NCBI GenBank assembly: GCA_023427085.1
Contig: JAEZBO010000233.1
Span: forward strand, 1-19,620
Length of the DNA: 19,620 nucleotides
From: Pseudomonadota bacterium
GTDB taxonomy: Bacteria; Pseudomonadota; Gammaproteobacteria; Burkholderiales; Burkholderiaceae_B
Direction of reading: 5' to 3'
Position numbers and translations under genes: made by a program. Below are positions 14,067 to 19,620 of this stretch, piece by piece. A model generated the notes under the pieces. It was not told the DNA's origin and searched no databases. It worked only from the letters and a program-made list of their open reading frames with translations. The number at the start of each line of letters is the position of its first letter. Position 1 is the stretch's first letter.

Positions 14067-14091
14067 CGTGCTTCACCCTTTGAAGTTGGCT

Positions 14092-14125
14092 GGCAGGCCG
14101 CGCCGCGGCGACGGCCTGGCCTGCC
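14092..14125 (-). promoter_or_regulatory. Intercistronic hairpin between metQ and argE-like gene
   Basis: GGCAGGCC (14092-14099) and GGCCTGCC (14118-14125) form an 8-bp perfect stem around an 18-base GC-rich loop, between the metQ stop and the next start. It has no U-tract. It could stabilise the metNIQ message or attenuate read-through. Confidence 0.4.
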
Positions 14126-14132
14126 CGCGTGC

Positions 14133-14927
14133 TCAGAACGCCGGGATCACCGAGCCGCCGAATTTCTGCACGATGAAATCGCGCACGGTCTTGGTCTGGT
14201 AGATCTGCACCAGCTTGGCGATGTCGGCACGGCCCTTGTCCTGCTCGCGCACCACCAGCACGTTGGCATAAGGCGAATCGGCGGCTTCTCGCACCAGCGC
14301 GTCCTGCGGGTTCAAGCCGGCCTCGAGCGCGAAGTTGGTGTTGACCGCGGCGGCATCGACGTCGTCGAGCGAACGCGGCAGCTGGGCGGCGTCCAGTTCG
14401 ATGAAGCGCAGCTTGCGCGGATTCTCGACCACGTCGATCGGCGTGGCCTTCAGGCCGACGTCCTGGCGCAGCTTGATCAGGCCTTCGTTCTGCAGCACCA
14501 GCAGGCCGCGGCCGCCGTTGGTCGGGTCGTTGGGGATGGCGATCCGCGCGCCTTCCTTGAGCTCGTCGAGCGCCTTGATCTTCTTGCTGTAGATGCCGAT
14601 CGGGTAGATCACCGTCTTGCCGACGCTGACCAGCTTGTAGCCGCGATCGGCATTGGCATTGTCCAGGTAGGGCTGGTGCTGGTAGCTGTTCAGGTCCAGG
14701 TCACCGGCCGCCAGCGCCACGTTGGGCTGCACGTAGTCGGTGAACTCGATGACCTGCACCTGCAGGCCCTGCTTGGCCGCCTCGGCCTTGACCACTTCCA
14801 TGATTTGCGCGTGCGGGCCGGCGGTCACGCCGACTTTCAGCGGCTTGTCCTGCGCCAGCGCGGGCTGCGCGGCGACGACTGCACCCAGGGCCAGTGCGGC
14901 CAGAGACTTGAGCAACGAGGTCTTCAT
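14133..14927 (-). CDS. metQ: Methionine ABC transporter substrate-binding protein MetQ
   Basis: A periplasmic receptor for methionine of the NlpA/MetQ family, 264 residues (E. coli MetQ 271). The signal MKTSLLKSLAALALGAVVAA ends at PALA-Q, giving cleavage after about residue 25. There is no lipobox Cys, so unlike E. coli MetQ it is predicted to be a free periplasmic protein. Family marks: KVGVTAGPHAQIMEVVK, EFTDYVQPNVALAAGDLDLNSYQHQPYLD, YPIGIYSKKIKALDELKEGA, IPNDPTNGGRGLLVLQ and AAVNTNFALEAGL. ATG 14927 is preferred over the in-frame ATG at 14936 because GGA lies nine bases before it. It follows metI by 44 bases in the order metN-metI-metQ. Confidence 0.95.
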   Translation of the reverse strand: MKTSLLKSLAALALGAVVAAQPALAQDKPLKVGVTAGPHAQIMEVVKAEAAKQGLQVQVIEFTDYVQPNVALAAGDLDLNSYQHQPYLDNANADRGYKLVSVGKTVIYPIGIYSKKIKALDELKEGARIAIPNDPTNGGRGLLVLQNEGLIKLRQDVGLKATPIDVVENPRKLRFIELDAAQLPRSLDDVDAAAVNTNFALEAGLNPQDALVREAADSPYANVLVVREQDKGRADIAKLVQIYQTKTVRDFIVQKFGGSVIPAF

Positions 14928-14971
14928 GAGAGACATTCCAAGCGATAGACGTAGAGGGGATAAAAAACGGA

Positions 14972-15625
14972 TCAACGATGCGACAGCTTGCGCACCAGCC
15001 GGTCGCCCAGGCTTTGCATCGACTGCACCAGCAGGATCAGCACCACCACGACGGCCAGCATCACCTCGGGCAGGAAGCGCTGGTAGCCGTAACGGATGCC
15101 CAGGTCGCCGAGCCCGCCGCCGCCGATCGCGCCGGCCATCGCCGAGTAGCCGATCAGGCTGACCACCGTCACCGTGGTGGCGGCGATCAGGCCCGGCAGC
15201 GCCTCGGGCAACAGCACCTTGCCGATCACCTGCAGGGGCGTCGCACCCATCGCGCGCGCCGCGACGATCAGGCCGCCGTCGACTTCGCGCATGGCGTTCT
15301 CGGCCAGCCGCGCCATGAACGGGATCGCGGCCAGCGACAGCGGCACGATGGCGGCCTGCGTGCCGATCGAGGTGCCGGCGATCCAGCGCGTCAGCGGAAT
15401 GATCGCGACCATCAGGATCACGAACGGCACCGAGCGCGTCGCGTTGACGATCACGCCCAGCACACGGTTGACCGGCAGGCATTGCAGCAGGCCGCCGCGG
15501 TCGGTGACGATCAGCGCCACCGCCATCGGCACGCCGAGCAGTACCGCCGTCAGGCCGGCCACGCCGACCATCAGCAGGGTTTCAAGCAGCGAGGTGTAAA
15601 GCAGTTGCAGTAGTTGCGGACTCAT
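14972..15625 (-). CDS. metI: Methionine ABC transporter permease MetI
   Basis: Inner-membrane subunit of the methionine importer, 217 residues (E. coli MetI 217), with five hydrophobic spans. The N-terminal segment is ETLLMVGVAGLTAVLLGVPM; NATRSVPFVILMVAIIPLTR follows. The EAA-type coupling loop is VAARAMGATPLQVIGKVLLPEALPGL, then the family signature VSLIGYSAMAGAIGGGGLGDL and YGYQRF. ATG 15625 lies inside the 3' end of metN, giving a 44-base overlap and probable translational coupling. The methionine family is identified from the whole pattern rather than one residue. Confidence 0.96.
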   Translation of the reverse strand: MSPQLLQLLYTSLLETLLMVGVAGLTAVLLGVPMAVALIVTDRGGLLQCLPVNRVLGVIVNATRSVPFVILMVAIIPLTRWIAGTSIGTQAAIVPLSLAAIPFMARLAENAMREVDGGLIVAARAMGATPLQVIGKVLLPEALPGLIAATTVTVVSLIGYSAMAGAIGGGGLGDLGIRYGYQRFLPEVMLAVVVVLILLVQSMQSLGDRLVRKLSHR

Positions 15626-16667
15626 GGATCACTTCTTCGATCTGGATATGTTGCGCCACGGCGGCATCGCGCGCGGCCTGGACGGCGTCGGGCTGGCCCT
15701 GCACGAGCACGAACACCGTGCCCACGGCCACGCCCTGGATGTCTTCGACGCGGGCCTGCACCAGCGCCACGGTCACGCCATGGCGTGCCGAGAGTTCGGA
15801 GATCACGGTGCCGGCATCGGCGCCCGACAGCGCCAGGCGCCAGACCCTGGCAGCCAGCCCGGGCTGGCGCGCCACGGCGTCGGCGACCCGCTGGCGCAGG
15901 CTGGCCAGCGTCTCGTCGGTCAGGTCCGAGGCCGTCACGGCCGACACCATCGCGCGCGTGACGTCGTGGCGCGGCGACGCGAACACATCGACGGTACGGC
16001 CGGCCTCGACGATCTCGCCCTTGTCCATCACCGCCACGCGATCGCAGATCTGCCGCACCACTTCCATCTGGTGCGTGATCAGGACGACGGTGATGCCGGT
16101 CTTGCGGTTGATTTCGCGCAGCAGCGCCAGGATGTTGCGGGTGGTCTCGGGATCGAGCGCCGAGGTGGCCTCGTCGCTGAGCAGCACGTCCGGGTCATTG
16201 GCCAGCGCGCGGGCGATGCCGACGCGCTGTTTCTGGCCGCCGCTGATCTGGCTCGGATACCGGTCGGCCAGGTGCGCCAGGCCGACCAGCTCGAGCAGCC
16301 GCTGGACCTTGCCGGCGATCTGCGCGCGCGGCGTGCCGGCGATTTCCAGCGGCAGCGCGACGTTGCCGTAGACGGTGCGCCGGTTCATCAGGTTGAAATG
16401 CTGGAACACCATGCCGATGCGGCGGCGCTGGCTGCGCAGGCGGCCTTCGGACAGGCCGGTGAGCTCTTGCCCGCCGATCGTGATCGAGCCGCTGTCGGGC
16501 CGTTCGAGCAGGTTGATGCACTTGACCAGCGTGCTCTTGCCGGCCCCGCTGGGACCGATCACGCCGAAGACCTCGCCCTGGCCGACCTGCAGATCGATGC
16601 CGCGCAGGGCCTCGTAGCGGCCATGCGGCGTGGCATAGGTCTTGTTCAAACTTTGAATGTGGATCAT
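15582..16667 (-). CDS. metN: Methionine ABC transporter ATP-binding protein MetN
   Basis: Cytoplasmic ATPase of the methionine importer, 361 residues (E. coli MetN 343). Walker A GPSGAGKST is at 38-46, Q-loop Gln 89 (VFQHFNLM), a signature variant ISGGQ (usually LSGGQ) at 141-145, Walker B VLLSDEATSALD at 161-172, and an H-loop His in VLITHQME. The C-terminal ~90 residues form the NIL regulatory domain (VWRLALSGADAGTVISELS through EEVIHES), which in E. coli binds methionine and shuts off transport. ATG 16667 starts MIHIQSLNKTY, the normal MetN N-terminus; the frame stays open upstream but is not MetN-like there. It is the first gene of metN-metI-metQ-argE-like. Confidence 0.96.
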   Translation of the reverse strand: MIHIQSLNKTYATPHGRYEALRGIDLQVGQGEVFGVIGPSGAGKSTLVKCINLLERPDSGSITIGGQELTGLSEGRLRSQRRRIGMVFQHFNLMNRRTVYGNVALPLEIAGTPRAQIAGKVQRLLELVGLAHLADRYPSQISGGQKQRVGIARALANDPDVLLSDEATSALDPETTRNILALLREINRKTGITVVLITHQMEVVRQICDRVAVMDKGEIVEAGRTVDVFASPRHDVTRAMVSAVTASDLTDETLASLRQRVADAVARQPGLAARVWRLALSGADAGTVISELSARHGVTVALVQARVEDIQGVAVGTVFVLVQGQPDAVQAARDAAVAQHIQIEEVIHESATTATALHLAA

Positions 16668-16976
16668 GGCGATATTTTGTGGCGGCCCCCAACAAATGAG
16701 AACGACACAAATCTCTTTCCTACATAACCAAAAGAAATAAGAGCCCGCCGCAAGCGGCCAGCTCGATCGAAAATTGCCTGCTGCCGTGACACTCGCGTGG
16801 CCTTCGCGTGGCGCTCGCGCCACAGCGATCAGCCCCCATGTCGCGCGGCGGACAGGCATACGTCTCGTGGCGCGGCCCGCCACGGAGCCGCGAGGCACGG
16901 CCAGCCCGGCGCTGCCGGTGTCCGACATGGCCGGCCGCGCCCCGTGTAACGAGAGCGACCGGCCGCGCCCGCGACG
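16668..16976. other. 309-base gap between metN and the GH31 gene
   Basis: This gap is the 5' region of the metN operon and the 3' region of the GH31 gene, both on the minus strand. The half nearest metN (16674-16785) is AT-rich relative to its surroundings and holds the CysB-like element listed separately. The other half is GC-rich, with short stems such as GTGGCG-CTCG-CGCCAC (16808-16823) and no U-tract terminator. I see no convincing gene here; open frames on both strands look like random GC-rich translation. No SAM-riboswitch-like structure was recognised. Confidence 0.5.
16723..16741 (-). promoter_or_regulatory. AT-rich element resembling a CysB-type sulfur-regulator site upstream of metN
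   Basis: Minus-strand CTTATTTCTTTTGGTTATG lies 56 bases before the metN start, an AT island in GC-rich DNA. The arrangement TTAT-N(8-9)-GTTAT resembles, from memory, CysB-family sites in front of sulfur genes of Burkholderiales and pseudomonads. The match is by eye only, and the promoter boxes downstream of it are not clear. Confidence 0.35.
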
Positions 16977-19202
16977 CTATCGCGCGCGCGAGATGCGCAC
17001 CTCGGCGCCGCGGCGCTTGACCTCGAGGCCTTCGGACGGAAGGATGCGCAGGCCCTCGAGGCCCTTGATGTAGCTGGAGCCCTGCATCTGCATGACGCGG
17101 ATCTTGTTGCGCATGACGGCCGGGTTGTGCACCGGCATGCCGAACATCCAGACCTCGTCGAGGATGCGCGCCGAGTTGAATTCGCCGGTGTGCTGGGCCG
17201 CCGGGCCCAGGCACAGCATGTGGCCTTCGCGCCCGAACACGGGGTAGCGATCATAGCCGCATTCGAATTGCAGCTGCGTGCCGCCCTCGTAGCGCCAGCC
17301 GGTGTTCAGGTCCCACCACGCCTCGCCCTTGGGCAGGTAGACGCTGGCCTGGCCACCGGGCTGCAGGATCGGCGCCACCAGCAGCGAGGGGCCGAGCAGG
17401 TATTGCGTATCGAAGGCATGTGCGTCGGCATCGCCGGGAAACGCCATCGCCATCGAGCGCTGCACCGGCAGGCCGGTGCGCACCGAGTCTTCGATGATGC
17501 CCAGCACGTATGGAATCAGGCGATAGCGCCACTGCAGCCAGGTGCGGGCGTGTTCCTGGGTGGCCTCGTCGAAAGCCCACGGCATCAGTTGCGGGATGCC
17601 CTGGAAGCTGAAATTGCCCGAGAACACCGCGGCCGCCAGCCAGCGCAGGTACAGCTCGGGCGTCATGCCCTCGAGCGGCGCCTGGGCGTTGCCGAGCGCG
17701 TGGGTCTGCACCGGCACGCCGCTGGCGCCCAGCGACAGGGCCGTGCGCAGCGTCTGGCCCAGGCCTTCCCAGCTGTTGGGCACGCGCGGGCCGGCCTGCC
17801 ACGGCAGCCGCTGCGCGGCCGGGAACAGATCGGTGCCGAACACCACGCCCTCGGGCGGGGTCTTGTGGCCGGCCACCGCGTCGAACAGCGCGCGCCGGGC
17901 CAGCAAGGGATAGATGGTGCGCAGCGCAGCGCCCGACTCGCCGCCACGCGCGGTGATGTCGTCGGGCAGATCGATCTGCACGCTGGCGGCCGGCGCGCCG
18001 ACGCCGTCCTCGAACACATGATGATTGCGTTCGACCCACTGCGAATAGACATCGCGGTGCGTCAGGTCGAGCAGGCCGTAGGGTTTGCCGCTGGTGGCCG
18101 GCACGCCGTCGAACACGCGCGCGTTGCCGTCGTCGCCGGCCAGCAGCCAGCCGCGGTCCTCGAGTTCGGCGAAAGCCGGGCTCTCGGCGATGACGCCGGG
18201 CAGCACCTGCGCGCAGACGTGCGCGTCATGGCGGCGCAGCAGCGCCATGGCCTGCCTGGCGTCGGGAAAGCGCGCGGCGTCCCACTCGAGCGTGAGCTTG
18301 GCGTCCTGCACCTGCCAGGCCGCCGGCGGCGCCAGCAGCACGACGTCGAGCGGGAAACGGGCCTCGCGGGCGTGCGCAACGAGCTCGGCGGTCTGCGTGA
18401 CCGTCTGCCCTGCGGGCTGTTCGACCCATGCGCCCAGGGCCCACAGCACCGGCTGGCCGGCGCGGCCGGTCAGCGCGCTGTATTGATTGAGGATGTCGGC
18501 GGGCTCGCCGGCGAACAGGAACAGATCGAGCACCGGATCGTCGACGTGCAACAGGTACGACGATGGCGCGTCCTCGGCGCCCAGCGCGTGTTCGACGCGC
18601 TGCACGGTATTGGCGTAGACGCCCCAGCCACGCGGGCTCCAGGCCAGCGGCAGCGCGCGGTGGGCCGGATCGTCGGAGACGATGGTTTCGTCGCGGCGGT
18701 TCAGGTCGCCCGGCGTCTCGCCCAGGCCGTAGATCGGCTCGACCTTGTCGAGCGCGAAGCCGACCGTCCAGTATTCGGGCGGCTCGCCGTCCCAGGCGAA
18801 GGCCGGCACGTCCTGCGACACGTCGGACGCCAGCACGCAGGTGCCGTTGCGGTACAGCGCCACGTGGACCGGATCGACGCTGACCTCGAGCGCGGTATCG
18901 CCCTGGACCACGCGCCAGCCGCCGTGGCTGCTGTCGGACAGCGGCTCGACGACGAACTCGCCGACCGCCTCCTGGCGCGCCAGCAGCATGTCGGCGATGG
19001 CTTTGGCGCGCACGCCCGGCAGGCGGTCTTCGGCGACCTGGGCCGCCAGGCCGCAACGCAGGCGGAACACCCCCGGTGCGTGGGGCTCGATCACCAGGCG
19101 CAGACCCCCGCCCGCATCGAAGTCCAGCCGCGTCTGACGCGACTGTTTCAAGTCCAGGTGTTCAAGGTGGTTCGCGCGATCGGAGTCGGACGTGGACGGC
19201 AC
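16977..19202 (-). CDS. Glycoside hydrolase family 31-like protein with altered catalytic residues
   Basis: A 741-residue protein with the GH31 (alpha-glucosidase/alpha-xylosidase) architecture. An N-terminal beta-sandwich contains FRLRCG and YGLGETPGDLNRR; the TIM barrel starts near QPVLWALGAWVEQ; SGNFSFQGIPQLMPWAFDE, YRLIPYVLG and YLLGPSLLVAPI close it, with beta domains after. The nucleophile motif, KTDFGE in E. coli YicI, is QIDLPD here: D411 is kept but its surroundings are not. The acid/base motif SHDIGG is THALGN, with Ala502 (codon 17699-17697) in place of the catalytic Asp. Retaining hydrolysis by the usual mechanism is therefore doubtful. GTG 19202 has GGGGGAT seven bases upstream; a TTG at 19304 is the longer alternative. 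No signal peptide is clear. No sugar genes are adjacent. Confidence 0.82.
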   Translation of the reverse strand: MPSTSDSDRANHLEHLDLKQSRQTRLDFDAGGGLRLVIEPHAPGVFRLRCGLAAQVAEDRLPGVRAKAIADMLLARQEAVGEFVVEPLSDSSHGGWRVVQGDTALEVSVDPVHVALYRNGTCVLASDVSQDVPAFAWDGEPPEYWTVGFALDKVEPIYGLGETPGDLNRRDETIVSDDPAHRALPLAWSPRGWGVYANTVQRVEHALGAEDAPSSYLLHVDDPVLDLFLFAGEPADILNQYSALTGRAGQPVLWALGAWVEQPAGQTVTQTAELVAHAREARFPLDVVLLAPPAAWQVQDAKLTLEWDAARFPDARQAMALLRRHDAHVCAQVLPGVIAESPAFAELEDRGWLLAGDDGNARVFDGVPATSGKPYGLLDLTHRDVYSQWVERNHHVFEDGVGAPAASVQIDLPDDITARGGESGAALRTIYPLLARRALFDAVAGHKTPPEGVVFGTDLFPAAQRLPWQAGPRVPNSWEGLGQTLRTALSLGASGVPVQTHALGNAQAPLEGMTPELYLRWLAAAVFSGNFSFQGIPQLMPWAFDEATQEHARTWLQWRYRLIPYVLGIIEDSVRTGLPVQRSMAMAFPGDADAHAFDTQYLLGPSLLVAPILQPGGQASVYLPKGEAWWDLNTGWRYEGGTQLQFECGYDRYPVFGREGHMLCLGPAAQHTGEFNSARILDEVWMFGMPVHNPAVMRNKIRVMQMQGSSYIKGLEGLRILPSEGLEVKRRGAEVRISRAR

Positions 19203-19302
19203 TGGGAATCCCCCGGCGTGTGGGCGCGTACCGCCAGCCGGGCCACCGGGGGCCGTCGACGACGACGCAGCCAACGGCGGGCCGGGACGATCGCCCCTAG
19301 CC

Positions 19303-19326
19303 AAATAGCATCAAAGGACGCTATTT
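19303..19326. promoter_or_regulatory. Inverted repeat upstream of the GH31 gene
   Basis: AAATAGC (19303-19309) and GCTATTT (19320-19326) are perfect 7-bp arms 10 bases apart, inside an AT-rich window (19301-19350) about 100 bases before the GTG start. This fits an operator for a dimeric regulator, or a promoter-proximal stem. It also covers the alternative TTG start at 19304, which argues against that start. Confidence 0.45.
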
Positions 19327-19398
19327 TGACGGATTTATCCCACGAAATAAACTCGGCCCTGCCCGGCGCTGCTGCCGCGACGCCCGTGGGGCGTGTTT

Positions 19399-19620
19399 TC
19401 AGCGGGGTGCGAGTGCTCGCAACAGCTCTTGCTCGAGCGGCGCGGGCTCGCCTTCCAGCGCCGCGCCGAGGATGTCGCCGGCCAGCGCCGACCACGAAAA
19501 TCCCCGCGACGCATAGCCGCTTGCCAGCCACAGACCCGGCTGCCGCGGCACCGCGCCGATCGCCGGCAGACGGCCCGGCAGCACCGCGCGCCAGCCGGCC
19601 CAGCCCGGCCAGCCGTCGGC
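19399..19620 (-). CDS. mnmC: C-terminal end of an MnmC-type FAD-dependent tRNA-modification oxidoreductase (truncated by window edge)
   Basis: The last 73 residues of a minus-strand gene whose start lies beyond the window. GWRAVLPGRLPAIGAVPR followed by LWLASGYASRGFSWSALAGD matches the C-terminal FAD-binding end of MnmC (usually ...GLYVLTGLGARGL...PLLAE...), and EGEPAPLEQELLRALAPR is the usual tail. MnmC makes the mnm5 group at wobble uridine 34; the C-terminal half removes the carboxymethyl group using FAD. Other DAO-family oxidoreductases end in a similar way, so the name rests on this tail only. The stop at 19399-19401 leaves 196 bases to the GTG start of the GH31 gene. Confidence 0.75.
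   Translation of the reverse strand, partial: ADGWPGWAGWRAVLPGRLPAIGAVPRQPGLWLASGYASRGFSWSALAGDILGAALEGEPAPLEQELLRALAPR

Noticed and set aside
12792..14948. Long + strand open frame opposite argE and metQ
   Set aside because: Antisense shadow; the product is His/Gln/Arg-rich low-complexity sequence, and the other strand carries the metal-site motifs and MetQ.
16668..16722. SAM-sensing riboswitch in the metN leader
   Set aside because: The leader is only about 55 bases after the AT-rich element and shows no helix/pseudoknot pattern I can match to a known SAM riboswitch class.
1..19620. CRISPR array, integrase, transposase, toxin-antitoxin or phage-defence locus
   Set aside because: No regularly spaced repeats and no recognisable protein of these classes were seen on either strand.

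Overview
The window is a GC-rich (roughly 65-70% by eye) stretch that looks like a betaproteobacterium of the order Burkholderiales, most like the Alcaligenaceae/Comamonadaceae side. The grounds are a Bug/TctC-type periplasmic receptor divergent from a LysR regulator, a metZ-type sulfhydrylase, a MetQ without a lipobox, and C-tract/GC-hairpin intergenic repeats of a kind I associate with that order. No phage, IS element, CRISPR array, integrase or rRNA is visible.

Left part (1-4011), mostly + strand: the 3' end of metZ, then two tandem copies of an unfamiliar SAM-dependent methyltransferase with an N-terminal Trm112-like Cys motif. The first copy is intact and the second carries a single-base frameshift near 3405. 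A cluster of direct and inverted repeats (3785-4008) follows, between convergent transcription units.

Middle (4012-9570), minus strand: a UgpB/UgpA/UgpE-like carbohydrate import set (binding protein, two permeases, no ATPase in view). The frame of the binding protein is continuous with an upstream penicillin-acylase-family lipoprotein: no stop codon separates an apparently complete acylase from an apparently complete Tat-exported binding protein. This is either a real gene fusion, two overlapping translation units, or a chimeric junction. It is the oddest feature of the window.

Right of that (9571-12747): a gap with an AT-rich patch and a 25-codon ORF; a LysR regulator divergent from a Bug receptor; a hairpin after the receptor; a small disordered protein; and a tRNA-Lys(TTT) with a near-consensus promoter and an intrinsic terminator.

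Far right (12786-19620), minus strand: a metN-metI-metQ-argE-like operon that would import methionine or N-acyl-methionine and could deacylate it in the cytoplasm. An AT-rich element resembling a sulfur-regulator (CysB-type) site lies upstream. Next come a GH31-family protein whose general acid/base Asp is replaced by Ala, and the 3' end of an mnmC-type tRNA-modification oxidoreductase at the edge. Sulfur amino-acid metabolism thus appears at both ends (metZ and metNIQ), but nothing in the sequence shows that they are co-regulated.
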